Source: Branchiostoma floridae
Taxonomy: Eukaryota > Chordata > Leptocardii > Amphioxiformes > Branchiostomatidae
Length of the DNA: 64,000 nt
Assembly (NCBI RefSeq): GCF_000003815.2
Contig: NC_049987.1
Span: 15,137,883-15,201,882, forward strand
Direction: 5' to 3'
Shown: piece by piece, positions 26,301 to 36,776 of the stretch
How positions within the stretch are numbered: the first letter of the stretch is position 1
How the letters are laid out: each line of letters starts with the position of its first letter
The notes under the pieces: generated by a model
Database searches by the model: none
What the model was told of the DNA's origin: nothing
Seen by the model: the letters and a program-made list of their open reading frames with translations, nothing else
Program-made: the position numbers and the translations under genes

Positions 26301-28839
26301 GGTAGTTTTATGTGTATATAGACAAAGATAATTGACCAAATACATACCTCGGGTCTTCCTCCACGTCTATTTTCATCTGCATCCCTGGTGGAGCGAACAT
26401 GTCATCCTCCACCATGCCTTTCTGTGCAACGAAGTCCACTTCAGCCTGCAAAACAGATTACATTATATCAACGGTGGTTTCAATAGAGTCGGTTGTTACA
26501 GTTGCATTTGGAAGTAAAGTGACTTAAAAAACATAATATATATAAAAGAAACCAAATAACGAATTCACGAAAGAAAAAGGTCCCAAATAAAGTTACTGAC
26601 ACATTTCACTCAGCGTCAAAAGCTTTGATGACTTCCCCCAATCAATTCTACCGTTTTCCTGCATACCAAGGCTTCACGTTGGAATTACTGCAATCAAACT
26701 CTCGAAACTCTAGAACTCTCAGTACAGTGCTTCCATGTTCTCTGAGTAGAGAAGTACCACACAAGTCTATTTCATATAACAAACAAAAAAGGAGAACTGT
26801 TACAGTTCTGGTGCACCTTTATCTCATGTTCCTGGCCGCCACCACCGTCGTCATCATCACCGGCTCCGTCATCTTCTTTCTTTTCAAGTTCAGCTGTGAC
26901 ACAATGTAAAACGAAATACATTCCGAATAATTGGTAATAAGCTATATGCACTCAAAAGTATGATCAGAGAGATTTTATAATACAAGCTAAATGACAACTT
27001 ACCAATGCACGCGAGGAGTCAAACGATTCAAAGCTTCATTATATTACACTTTTCTGCCTTACCTTTTCCAAATATCTTATCAACCGTGTCCTCTGCCACC
27101 TCTTTTTCCACTTCTGCCGTGACCTCAGCCTCCTGTTGCACACTTTGCGCCAGGATGTCCGGTCCCATGTTCTCCATACCGCCCAGTTGTTTTATTGTGT
27201 CGGTCAGTTTTCCTGCATCGAAGCTCCCTCCTGATGCTGTACATAGTGAGATAGAAGAAACATTTGGTATCACATACATCGTTGTCAGTGCCAACGTTGC
27301 ACTGATAACGGCATGCAGTTCAGTTCAGTTCATCCACTGTGTCTGAGAGGTGACGCCAGGATTTCCACAAATATTTGACAGTCAGACGTATATATCGATC
27401 TCCAGTTCGCCAAAGTTTAAAATTGTCATAGAATGAAGCTTATTTTCCCTGCAAATCCACCACGTGATGTTCCATGGGGCTGGGTGACCTGCTAACATCG
27501 GTCTGTCCCTAATAATTGTGGCCCGACCGAAAATGTCTTCATAGACCTCCCAGACTCGTGATGATGGCTATTTTTCCTGCTTTGTGACGACAGCTTAAAT
27601 GACTGCAAGATCGTCCTTATGAATACACAATTGCAGATGCCACACCCTCTCATACCAATATGTGACGAGCGTTTGAGCTGGTTGACACCCTAATTGGTTA
27701 ATTTATTCCATGTTTACCTAGTATACCCTTTTGACTTTCTGGTGGAGATGAGTTTTTGAGATTGAAACAAAATAAGTAATTTTACAATGTCTTGTTTCAG
27801 GGATTTTTATGCAATGTGCCGTTGGATCGAATCAACTGTGGTGTCAGCCCTTGACATATACAGGTGCCTGGCCTGACATAATTAAGAGTATGCTGATGCT
27901 GATAACAGAGTGTTCCTAGGTCAGTAAGAGACATAGTACTGTGTACCAAACCAGTAACAAGGTAAGAAGACTTACATAAAAGGTTCCCAGCAAGATTCGC
28001 AATGGCCGGGAGGAAGCGTTTGTCCTTGACGTAAGCAGGGGCGTCTTCAGCAGCTGCTGCTTTAAGGGCATCTTCGAGTTCAGAATGCAATGCTGGAGTA
28101 GAGAATGGAGTGAAGAAACATTATCATGAACATTAAGATGAAAATCTGGTTTCTGTAAATTATCGCGTTCTTACATATTGGTATTCATTCCCTTGTCATC
28201 GAAAATTCAAGTGCACATTGTTCACATAAAGTCGCCTTATCGGATTTGGAAGGAAGTTAATACATAACATTGTACATCTTGTGCAATATGGCAGGGTATC
28301 GATAGAATACATGAGACCTTTTGATTAAATCTGAAAAGAAAACCGTGTTTGATACGTTTTACCCATATCATGATTATATACACACCATATAAGCCACTTA
28401 GTCCATCAATCTACTAGTACCAAGTATACATGTATTGTTTATGGTTTGCGTACATTTACACGCAGTAAGATAGACCGTGGGTAAGACATCAAAGTTAACC
28501 GCCATATAGAAAACACGTCTTGACATATATCTAGCATTACAATAGACTGTTTACAAGCTACAGTTCATCGTTGATGTCGCGCATGTGTAGTTAGAACGAT
28601 GAACCGGCTTATTTCTAACTACCGTTTGTAACGTTGACGCCTGGTCATGATTGGTGTCATTATGATCAATCAACCAGATTGTAAGGAGTCATGCACTTAC
28701 GTAGGGACCTTTTGATGACGCGGTGTCCGGGTTCAGACAATGGGTCCTTCTTTGACGCAGTCAGGATGAGGTACGCGGAGACGGCCAAGATCAGCATCAA
28801 GGGTACTCCCACACCCACTGCCCTCTTCATGTTGGACAT
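5927..28839 (-). CDS. MACPF domain protein with F-type and C-type lectin domains (29 exons)
   Basis: This leftward multi-exon gene was reconstructed by following GT/AG boundaries. Its exons are listed in the seven domain entries below. They total about 4.3 kb of coding sequence (~1,440 residues). Order: signal anchor, acidic linker, MACPF domain, beta-rich region, growth-factor-receptor-like Cys repeats, chitin-binding-like Cys module, F-type lectin, C-type lectin, short tail. The start is the ATG at 28839-28837, just before a hydrophobic segment. All junction phases agree except 17661 to 17264, where one extra base in a run of seven G breaks frame. MACPF proteins oligomerise and perforate membranes; the lectins would target glycans. 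The role as an immune effector is inferred. The 3' end could be longer, or the lectin exons could belong to a separate transcript, but phase continuity argues for one gene. Confidence 0.85.
6520..6730 (+). repeat. Dispersed repeat, inverted copy at 10850-11030
   Basis: Shared blocks include AGGCCTG.TTACG, GTGCCCAAATT and GGCACAAAA..TTTGGAATAT; they occur on the plus strand here and on the minus strand at 10850-11030. A partial further copy lies at about 6870-6915. All are in introns of the MACPF gene. Confidence 0.6.
6967..7195. repeat. Two-copy ~115-bp tandem duplication
   Basis: The sequence from TTTGGAATGGGGG through GATTTCAAGTGACACGTAC and TTGATCAAGT..GG.CATAACCATG occurs twice in a row with moderate divergence. 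Confidence 0.7.
7300..7560. repeat. Dispersed repeat T, copy at 10060-10305
   Basis: Blocks such as TTTAAGGTACCCTTTTCCA, TATTTTGACACGGAAATTG and AGGCCTACC recur in the same order and orientation at 10060-10305. A shorter relative lies at 9960-10045. Each copy also contains the GACACGGAAAT block twice, so the element itself has an internal duplication. Confidence 0.8.
7694..9515 (-). other. C-type lectin domain exons of the MACPF gene
   Basis: Exons 9335-9515 and 7694-7914, joined in phase 2. The first half carries CPEGN and YEGAQEECRRQGG, the usual first helix. The second half has FTSWASGEPNN and ends YVCE. The EPN motif of mannose-type calcium sites is kept, but the WND motif is replaced by WAG (KWAGATC), so canonical Ca-dependent sugar binding may be weakened or lost. 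The acceptor of 9335-9515 is placed after a CTCTATTGTCTTTGAAG tract. The intron between the two halves is mostly a transposon. Confidence 0.9.
8222..9328. mobile_element. 1.1-kb non-autonomous DNA transposon (CCCCGGTCACAAAG ends)
   Basis: The left end CCCCGGTCACAAAGCACGT and the right end CGCGCTTTGTGACCGGGG are inverted copies, with further inverted matches just inside (CGTACGATT.CTTGCG). A second subterminal copy starts near 8341 (GCGGTCACAAAGCGCGTA). No transposase is encoded. It fills most of the intron between the two C-type lectin exons, and its right end is 4 nt from the GT of the splice donor at 9334. I could not define a target duplication. Confidence 0.85.
11600..11700 (-). mobile_element. 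Fragment of foldback family W
   Basis: Contains GTTACTCAAGCAACTG, GGAAACGGTCAGACG and TTTCGTCAGTGACT, shared with the W copies at 22.9, 51.5, 54.3 and 55.1 kb. It lies just inside the intron after the second F-type lectin exon. Confidence 0.7.
11730..13218 (-). other. F-type lectin (fucolectin) domain exons
   Basis: Two exons, 13044-13218 and 11730-11965, joined in phase 2. The first starts with the typical VNVALLKPAYQSS strand and ends at WYVDLG. The second holds NRDDCCGDR with the vicinal cysteines, and ends CEVQVF. The fucose motif of the family (a His about 26 residues before Arg-x-Asp-x4-Arg, as in eel agglutinin) is present: the His in SCTHS, then Arg and Arg in RDDCCGDR. Fucose binding is therefore likely. 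The donor at 11729 is GTAGGC, and a fragment of a foldback transposon starts about 30 nt beyond it. Confidence 0.92.
12529..12970 (-). mobile_element. Family Y DNA transposon, copy a
   Basis: Starts CAGGGGTGGGCACCGGTAC and ends with an inverted relative, CTGTACCGGTACCTACGCC. Internal GGACCTG and TTCGGACCG-type blocks match copies b (19.0 kb) and c (45.2 kb); this copy is inverted relative to them. The flanks ATATCTAC and ATCTCTAC differ at one position and could be an 8-bp target duplication, which would fit a hAT-like MITE. A run of about 18 G lies inside. Confidence 0.75.
13775..14745 (-). other. Cysteine-rich module exons (receptor-like repeats and chitin-binding-like module)
   Basis: Two exons. 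14497-14745 encodes two copies of a Cys-rich repeat, each ending SDGKTC, similar to growth-factor-receptor or EGF-like spacers. 13775-13951 encodes a compact module with the spacing CG..F...G...C.P....PCCS....CG....HC.C..C.D, which resembles chitin-recognition-like modules of lancelet and echinoderm lectins (recalled, not searched). Both exons start and end in phase 1 and could be moved as cassettes. They may act as a rigid spacer, or the second may bind sugar. Confidence 0.65.
14362..14391. repeat. (TA)n microsatellite
   Basis: About 15 TA units in the intron next to the Cys-rich exon. Confidence 0.95.
14861..15975 (+). mobile_element. Family X DNA transposon, copy 1 (1.1 kb)
   Basis: Terminal inverted repeats CCGGTGTTACAGCGATCTCG and CGAGATCGCTGTGACACCGG. 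Inside the right end is a cluster of GGGGGCGAGATCGC-type motifs in both orientations. A second copy at 45606-46710 has the same ends and interior. No transposase reading frame; non-autonomous. It lies wholly in the intron between exons 16142-16346 and 14497-14745. Confidence 0.9.
16142..19982 (-). other. Beta-rich region, possibly farnesoic-acid-O-methyltransferase-like
   Basis: Eight exons: 19845-19982, 19526-19605, 18844-18928, 18384-18470, 17661-17752, 17068-17264, 16472-16618, 16142-16346. The first four encode about 130 residues I do not recognise. Exons 17068-16142 contain alternating hydrophobic strands (for example DIFVVFSAIP, YHLQISYQG, GIRFYSFGSG) that resemble the lectin-like Methyltransf_FA fold found in invertebrate extracellular proteins; this is a pattern match only. 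The last exon ends in Cys-rich sequence leading into the next module. Junction 17661/17264 is out of frame by one base: either a miscount in the seven-G run at the donor or an unseen small exon. Confidence 0.55.
19026..19475 (+). mobile_element. Family Y DNA transposon, copy b
   Basis: Bounded by GGATACCGGTACAGG and ATCGTACCGGTACCCACTC, with AGGTCCAGGTCCGGACCT near the left end and TTTTTTCGGACCG near the right. Same orientation as copy c. It lies in the intron between exons 19526-19605 and 18844-18928. Confidence 0.75.
22884..23198 (+). mobile_element. Foldback family W, diverged copy
   Basis: Left arm has TCATCCAGGTAA and GGAAACGATCAGACG; right arm has CTGAAACGTCTGAG and ATCCAGCTGCTTGAG in inverted orientation. 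CTTATAA occurs on both flanks. It is in a MACPF-domain intron. Confidence 0.6.
24234..25051. mobile_element. Family V DNA transposon (~820 bp)
   Basis: Ends ATACCCCCCTCACATTA and TATTGTGAGGGGGGTAT are inverted repeats; inside, ACGATCTTCGGACG and CCGATCG blocks continue the symmetry imperfectly. A flanking TAA on each side could be a 3-bp target duplication. No transposase. It lies in the intron between exons 25277-25389 and 23891-24038. Confidence 0.75.
25711..28839 (-). other. N-terminal exons: signal anchor and acidic linker
   Basis: Six exons: 28701-28839, 27976-28092, 27063-27236, 26817-26893, 26348-26445, 25711-25861. The first encodes a basic start followed by about 20 hydrophobic residues (VGVPLMLILAVSAYLIL), read as an uncleaved signal anchor or a signal peptide. 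The next exons are Ala/Glu-rich and helical in character, and exon 4 holds an Asp/Gly run (AGDDDDGGGG). The sixth exon carries the Cys and Gly motifs that lead into the MACPF fold. I recognise no named domain before the MACPF. The donor after exon 4 is GTGCAC, weaker than the others. Confidence 0.75.
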
Positions 28840-31800
28840 CTAATGCATAAAAGACATAAAGTCACCATTATTGTTTATTACCAATATCCACACGAGCTAA
28901 AAGCGCAACATGATAAAAGAAACATGTGTAAAACAGCAGTCTCTCATCTTTTCTCAAAATGTGCCAAAGAATAGCGAAGTAAAACATCATACCCATGTTT
29001 AAAAGAGTCAATATATTTAGTTCTTTGGACTACGCCGGCGTTGCCCCAAATCAAAACAGTATTTTTCAAATTTTGATTCCCATGTAACAATAAAGAAAAA
29101 TATTCTCATTCTAAATTGACTCTTTCCCTATCTCCAATACGGAATTAAAGCTATCCCCATATCAATTCTTTGAACTTTCGCATGATGGTGTAAAAAGCCA
29201 AATTATGAGGATAAGGCACATCACCCCGTGGTCATAGGGAATTGACCCGATGTTGGGCACAGGAGCCCACAATGTACATTTGGAAATAAGTAGACCCACT
29301 TCCTCCCAAATAAATCAATTTTAAGAGGCGTATGTAAATGTGTGGTCAAAGTCCTGAGGGCATACATATCCGTGGCACACCTAACTTGAATTTCATCGAT
29401 CAGGTCATTGGGGACATGCAATACCGGGGCACTGGTTAGCCTCCATAGCAGGCTTTCTGGGGCCTTTTTTTGGCTCATAATACACTTTTGCTGGCCATTT
29501 CTATTTGTACTCGGTCGCTGATTGCTGGCGTTTTCTAATTGCAGGCTAGGCACAGGTCCTGGAGCCCAAAATGTGCGTTTTTCGCTGAAAATAGAACAAA
29601 ATATCCAAATAGATGTATATATGCAAAGGTGTGAATAATGTCCTGTGAACCTTTATACTAGGTATTTCATACAAAATTCAAAGACATTTGGTTTAAAAAC
29701 TATATCATAGGAGCCCAAATTTGGTCGGAAAATGTCCAAACAAAAATGATGTGAAAGACCTAGTATATAAAGACATAAAAGAAGTCCGGGGATATTTACA
29801 CACTGTACAATTATATTACGCAAAATATCAGATCATTTAGCCAAAAAAGAAGGGAATATAGCTGTTAGCTATGTGGGAAGCACACATTTCATCGGGAAGC
29901 AGATAACTGATGACATTTATCCTCGATATTTCAAAATTTCAGTAGTGCGATGCATTTAAAGAAGAAGTAGAGAACATAACAGGGCATCAACAAGACACAA
30001 AAGGACGACATGAGAACCAGTAGGTTTAGCCTGGAGCAACTATTCACGCGCCACTGGTTGCTATATTATAACATAAATTCTATGTCACTTCCCTGCCCTT
30101 TTGTCATACTTGTTGAACAACTGCAATTATGAGAGCACGTATAGTCTATCGCGATATCCATGTTTGGGAATGTCTGACTTCTATTAAACTTTTGTTCTTG
30201 GTTAACGTTATCAACGGTCCCCCGTTTTTTCTTCTTCCCAGAAGAGCACCGCCACCAGTGACTTATAATCCGCAGGTGGGATAGAGAGTCGCGATGGCCG
30301 GTTTGCTGTGCCCGGTATCGTCGCCAGTGTCTGTGGTGCTGGTTCACGGACGTCGCTACCGATGTTGGCGGTGGCGGTTGTGTCAGAGCGGCGTGCGGGC
30401 GGTGTAAGGACGGTCGTGGCTGACGATGGCGCCGATGATGTGGAAGTCTCGGTGTTGGCGGCACTGGTGCGCGAACGTGTATTGCTTTGAGCCTAAGGCT
30501 TACGTCACATTTCTAAACCGGGGCCCGACCGCCTGGCAGCTTTTGGGAAGGAAAAATACGATATAAAAGGCATTAAAATACACAAAACGTAAACAGGAGA
30601 GTACTGGGGGTGGGGGGTGATTTGTGTTTATTTTTGATATACTTTATATTTCTCGTTTCGTAAAGTAGACCGACGCGGACCCGGTTTGGAAATACAACAC
30701 TAGAATCAACCGTGTTGATCTAAGATAAGAAAGGGGGCGAAGCGGTAGGGAAAAACAGTCGTCCGAACAAAACGGAGCAGAAAAAACAACGCTCAACCGA
30801 TCACGAGAAGTAACTACGTATACGAGGAATGAGGGAGTCAGATGGCGGTAAAAGCGAGGGAGGTCGTTTATGGCTAGGGAACGTCCGTACAATTTGCGAG
30901 CCAACAGGAATCGTGACTTTTTTTTTCGAGTACTGCTGTACAAGTAGCTCACCGATTGATCTAAACTAAAATGGACGGGACTACGGATTTTTTCTGCGTG
31001 GCCCTGGCTGCTACATAGTTCTAATAAGGTGTTGTTTAACATACAGCGGACCCAAGACGACGACCAACAACATAGGCGAGGATTGAGGTAAGATATATAC
31101 TTTTCCTTTCTTGTTTACAAATCTACGTTTTTGGGGAGATTAAGTTAAGGTTGAGTCCCAGAGTGGCATTGGATTGTTGTCCACTGTGTTGTGGGCATTC
31201 TTTTGGGAGGTGGAGCCAATCAAACTTCTTCAACCGTCTTTTACCTCCCCAAACGATGTCAGGTATCCATATTTACACCTGAGATCCCAACAAAAACATT
31301 GTAGTTCGCGTTCCGACATTCAAATAATGATGAACATGCCTGTCAGTCTTCTGAGCTACTACTGAAGGCCGTCGGACATTATATTCACTTCGGAGATTTC
31401 TGTTTATGGCACACAACCAATCACGGGCATATTTTGAGGCTTTGTTTCCCGCGTTACCGCCTTTGTTGGCACCGCGCGCTGTTGGTTGTCATTGGCTGCA
31501 AGTAACTGCACGCCCCTTCCTTGCGGTACATCTAAAGGCTGCTGCCATGGTAACTTCACGTAACACAGCATTTTCTACGCGGATCGGTTTACATACGTCT
31601 TGTACTGCGTGGTAGTTCCCAAACCCGACCACTCGCTGCTGAACAAATTGTGGAGAAAGGGGGTTGTTCTGACTGCAAAATTTTAGGGTGCGAAGTGGGT
31701 TTGAAATTATGTTGCGCCAAGCAAAATGTGATTTAATAATACGCAACCGGGCATTTCGCAGGCTGAAGTCTTAACATGAAAAATGCCTCCGTCGTCTTTT

Positions 31801-32257
31801 CTCCTTGTAAGCAGACCGAGAGCACACTGATCGCGAGAAGAAGCGAACGTTGCCGAATTCTCTCGGCTCCCGGCTGTTTCACACACGGTATTTTGTCACC
31901 ATGCAGTCGTCTTCCAGAGCGTTCCAAATTATGGAAGAAAATGAGCATCTCCTCGTCATTTTTCCATCAGCTTTGTAGGAAGGTAAATAGATTGGGCGTG
32001 ATAATTTCTCCGCCCACCTCACGGAAAGTCTGAATATGAAAGCGGCGTGTTAACATATTTCTGTGTTCGCAAAATTCCACGGTAGAAATTTGCGTAATGT
32101 TTCTGCCGGGATTAAATATTCCGGTCGGCATCGGGAACAAACGCTAACAAATCGTATGCATGAACATAACGCAAAGAAACCAAAGGTTGTGAATCATGGA
32201 GACATTCATTATATTTCAGCCATACATAGTATGGTGAAATATATTGTATTCGTAATG
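28840..32257. other. Upstream region of the MACPF gene; no gene recognised
   Basis: No coding exon is supported. 29220-29800 holds two diverged ~290-bp units starting at GGAGCCCA (about 29268 and 29560). 30240-30490 is GC-rich with low-complexity Pro/Arg reading frames that I do not trust. 31417-31495 contains CCAAT, TTTCCCGCG and an inverted ATTGG. A 5' untranslated exon of the MACPF gene could lie here, but nothing in the sequence fixes one. Confidence 0.5.
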
Positions 32258-32287
32258 TTTCTTTCTTTCTTTCTTTCTTTCTTTCTC
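32258..32287. repeat. (CTTT)n microsatellite
   Basis: A run of TTTC units about 30 bp long. Confidence 0.95.
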
Positions 32288-32439
32288 CTGTCAAATCTTC
32301 AAAGTGATTCATCTCCGCCGTTCCTGGACCGAATGACCTGAAATTCGGCACAGGGGTAGAGTGGGCCAATACCTTGATGCTTTTTTCCCATTTTTTTCAT
32401 ATCTACCTCTAAAATGATTTTATTGAGATTTTTTGGTTA

Positions 32440-33000
32440 ATTTTAGACCAAAACTGTATATTTTGGCCCCTGTACCCTGGTATTACAACCAAATGAGCTG
32501 AAATTTGACAGAGATGTGTCTTGATAATGCCCCCATATAAATTCGATAACACTTTTGGTGTACAGCACAACAAAATGCTTATTTTTGCGATTTTTTGACC
32601 AATTTTTGACCAAAAAAGGACACTTTTGGCCCCTGTACCCTGGTATTACAACCAAATGAGCTGAAATTTGACAGAGATGTGCCTTGATAATGCCCTGATA
32701 TAAATTCAATAACACTTTTGGTGTACAGTACAACAAAATGCTTATTTTTGCGATTTTTTGACCAATTTTTGACCAAAAAAGGACACTTTTGGCTCCTGTA
32801 CCTTGGTATTGCAACCGAATGAGCTGAAATTTGACACAGATGTGCCTTGATATTCCCTTCATATAAATTCAATAACACTTTTGGTGTACAGTGAAACAAA
32901 ATGCTTATTTTTGCGATTTTTGGCCAATTTTTGACCAAAAAAGGACACTTTTGGCTCCTGTACCCTGGTATTACAATTAAATGACCTGAAATTTGGTATA
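32440..33000. repeat. ~163-bp tandem repeat, about 3.5 units
   Basis: Units start at CCCCTGTACCCTGG (about 32466, 32629, 32792, 32953) and contain GAGCTGAAATTTGACA, AACACTTTTGGTGTACAG and GACCAAAAAAGGACAC. A further diverged unit precedes them at about 32320-32440. The long minus-strand reading frames across the array repeat with the unit and are not genes. Confidence 0.9.
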
Positions 33001-34310
33001 GATAGGCATTAGATACTTGGTAACAAGATTCAGGTAAAATCTTTGACATAAACAACTTTAAAATGATTAATTTTGGCACTTTTCTGAGGGGAAATTTGTT
33101 TTCTTTTGGCCTCCTGACGTGACCTTCCGTGACCCCGCACAGAGCCACACCTGTGCGCGTCAGCCGGAGAGTTAATTGAATCAAAGACCTAGCCAATCAG
33201 CGATGAGGAGGCCAAAGGCTAATTAATATTCATAAGCGGGGCCTCATGATCTCGTATATAGCAGTGTTCCCGCCAGGGGGAGCGAAGCCCGCCTAAGGCT
33301 CTCGCATTTTACACTATTCAGAAGGCTTTATATTGTATCAGTTCTTAGGGGCATATCTATGATAATCGCAGCAGTCACTTAACTTCTCTTCAGGAGTTTA
33401 GCGTAACACTATTTCAGGTCAAACCGTCAAAGGCAACTAAAAACAAACTTTAACGTTACTGAGTTCAACAGTACTTATAACTTGTTATCCGAAGTTGAAA
33501 CGCTAGCGATGGTATTTTCGCTGCGCTGTTAGCTCTGTGCGACTGTTGTTGACGGTCTTATAACGGTATATTTTGCACCCCTGTACCCTGGTATGAGTAA
33601 CATTTGGTATAGATAGGCATAAGATAGTTGGTAAAATGATCCAAGTAAAATTTTTGGCATAAAGTACTGTAAAAGGCTTAATTACAGCACTTTTTTTAGG
33701 GGAAATTGGTTTTCTTTCGTTCTCCATGCCATGACCTTTCGGACGTTCACCCCACAGAGCCGACATCTGCACCTGCGTCTAGCCGGCAGGAAGAGTTAAT
33801 TCAATTAATGGTTCAGCCAATCAGCGAAGAGGAAAGCGAAGGCTAATTAATATTCATAAGCGGGACCACACAATACGTTAACTTGAAGACTCAGGCCGTA
33901 CAGACTTCTCGCCAGGATTTTTTCAAAGCGTCGGACAGAGGTCCGGGGGCCGCCGAATGTCCCAGGCGGGGTCCAGGGGCAGGGCCACTGTGGGGGGGAC
34001 CCAGGTGGGCGAAGCCCCCCCGGAAGCTCTTGCATTTTAGACTATTGAGAGGGCTTCTTTTATCAGTTTTTTTAGGGCCATATCTACGATAATCGTAGCA
34101 GTCACTTACTTCTCTTCAGCAGTTTGACTTATATTTCGGGTCAAAGCTTCAAAGACAACTAAAACCTCATAAACAACAAACTTTACTTAGTTCAACAGTA
34201 TACAAAAATATTGTACGGGTTGCCATCCTTAGTTGAAGCGCTTATTTATAGCGCTAGTATCTTCGCTGCGCCTTTAGCCGCCGTGCGACTTTTGTTGACG
34301 GTCTGATATC
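32950..34310. repeat. Diverged tandem duplication of a ~620-730-bp module
   Basis: Copy 1 (about 32950-33570) and copy 2 (about 33577-34310) share the same ordered blocks: TTGGTATAGATAGGCAT, GGGGAAATT, AGCCAATCAGCGA, GGCTAATTAATATTCATAAG, GGGCATATCTA.GATAATCG and GTTGACGGTCT. The best-conserved part is the CCAAT-containing core. Copy 2 carries a GC-rich insertion near 33940-34020. No protein is encoded. Confidence 0.8.
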
Positions 34311-36776
34311 CCTACGTCGCCGCCTCGCTGATATTCCCACGGACATGTTTCAAGAAAAATACCCAGCAAAAAACGCTGTTCTGCGTCAAATTCTATTCTA
34401 TAAAACATGTGGGACTCAGTGTTACAGTCTAAATATTTTGTAGAAGCACCGCTGTAGGAAAGAAGGTCCAAGCAATGTAAAACATCACGTAGCATGAAGT
34501 TTGCTGTCAACTGGCACACAGCACATGACTGTTTGAAACTCTAAGTCTAATCAACAGCCGTGTTTGATTGATAGCCGGCGGTCCTTTGATGAAGTCGGCG
34601 AAAGGTGCGTTAGTTAGAAAATCTGCGTTTAGTTTTGATACGTAATTATAAGTTAGACAGTGGCGAAAATGATTATTTTCTCATCAATATTTCTCTTCAG
34701 AATTATTTGAACTTAATTGTACATCTAAACAATTGGCTTACCTGTGCAATGTTTATATGATTAATGATCAGTGTACTGAAATCATGTGTAACGTATGGCT
34801 CCTAGTCAATAGATCAGCATTTTCTCTATAGTGACCACCTGTCTATAGTGGCCACATTTCCTAGTGCTGTTGTTGTTTGACATAAACTTTGAACATTTAA
34901 ATTGTAAGTAACTTTAAACTGCCAGAGTTTCAGCCCAATAAAACACTCTCAGCGCCAGGGTATGAACAGACTGACCAGACAGACGAAAATAAATCCTCGA
35001 ACAAGGTTCAATCGTATCTTCCGGGTCTGGCAGGAAGTTGTTAAACTAAAATAAGAATAGGCTCGATGGCTGATTGCATACAAAGTAAAACAGTTTAACA
35101 GTTTTACAGCTTGAAGAAAACAAACGCTCCTACAGTACCTGCACCTGCTTGATAATTATTAAATCGTATGCCCTACTTGAATAAAAAAAGTTCACTGCAA
35201 TAATAAATGTACCCACATCACAAGGAGCTTATACTTTTTTAAACTTACACCTAGTTATCGTACTGAAAATTGTTAATGACATTACATGAAGTCATTCAAC
35301 AATTTTCAGTCATGATGAAAAGTTTCTGAATGGAAGGTGTGATTATTGTCATTTTCTGAAAAATAGAAGCAAGCTCTGTTTTTACCTGGAATCAATTCAC
35401 AATACCAGTCCACTTTGGGGGATAATGTACTGTTAAGAGGATGTTCCATTTTTGCGCAGGGGTGATTTGGAACAGTCCAATGTTGCGTGGGAAGGGGTAT
35501 GGCTGAAATATGCTGTATTTGCTCTTAAGCAAATGTCGGCCTTTCTAGTTTTCCTGTTAAGTCCTCCCCGACCTCAAGCTCGGTCGGTAGACATTTACTT
35601 GCCACAAACACGGTTATAAAATACATTAGAACTTATAGAAGTAAACTACATCGTGTGACAAAACAGTCCCGCGATTTGAAGGAAGGGAAATCTTGGCGGA
35701 GAGGGCGTTCGGCAATTATAATAACGACGATAAAAGAAGCAACGGATACCCAATCTCAAGTGCATGATTTGCCTCGCAAATTGCGCAAAATTGCGTTTTA
35801 GAGGGTTTAAAAATCCAAATTTTCGGCGCTCGCCCCTCCCCCCCGACATATACTCCTAGACGCATTGATCTAAAAAGCTGGCGGGAACGCTGAACAAAAG
35901 ACAATCGTACCCATAATCGGGCTGATGTCTCAGTTACTTAATCAAAGCAGTTCTACACCCTCACTTTTTTTTGGGCGAAGTGAGAACTAGAAGAAGTCAA
36001 CCATACAATATTCCTACCAACATTTGTATGTTCGTAAATAATATCTTCAAAATTGAGGTGTCGACAATGTAAGGTAGTTGCTCAAACATTCATAAAAAGG
36101 TCTTTTGTACTGTCACACAATATCAGGACGGCTGTATTGATGGAAAAGGTAAGTTTTTTGAACGAATATTTCATCAACCAAGAGAAAATAAGCTAGACCG
36201 CAAAATGACATGGGGATACAACTTCACGTAATTACGAATTTAATCCCCGTTGTCCAAATCTCAAACAATCTGGTCATTGCTAAACCTTCCTGTTTTCACG
36301 AGTATTATATACATGGCACAAACCATTATAGCATTTTGAAAAACTCAAATCAAATCAGAACAAGTCAAGAGACAGTAGGTTACATACTCGATTATCGTAG
36401 AAAAACAGCTACCGCGAAAAAAACGTACATCGTCACGCAGGGACGAGCAGACGACATGCCAAATTACGTACAAGTGCGACAAAGGGAACATATAGATACA
36501 GATGCGAACACCCGTCACATCTGACAACTACAATACTTTGTCTCTGGAGGTTACCTTCGTCAAAGAGTAAAGAGGGGTACATCAGGTCCCTAAGAACTCT
36601 CGACGGGAATGACTACTTGCACATTGAAAGTAATAAGCGCGAATAGCAAGTGACTAATACTAAATATCAAAAATATAAAGCAGAATAAGAAGATGATTGA
36701 CTTTTTCACTGCACATTTGATGCTCACCTGCTGTTTACAACTTGTGTTCCAGCACGATGCGTACGTGTCACAGCGA
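34311..36776. other. Interval with no recognised gene
   Basis: Mostly AT-rich unique-looking sequence. ORFs are short and without family resemblance. GGCGGGAA-type sequence occurs near 35880. I see nothing else to report. Confidence 0.5.

Noticed and set aside
30066-30490. Pro/His/Arg-rich minus frame and Val/Ala-rich plus frame
   Set aside because: Both come from the same GC-rich low-complexity stretch on opposite strands, without splice sites or known domains; neither is credible as a protein.
32443-33196. Long minus-strand reading frames (139 and 205 codons) with repeated peptide blocks
   Set aside because: The peptide repeats have the same ~163-bp period as the DNA tandem array, and there is no family resemblance, so the frames are by-products of the repeat.
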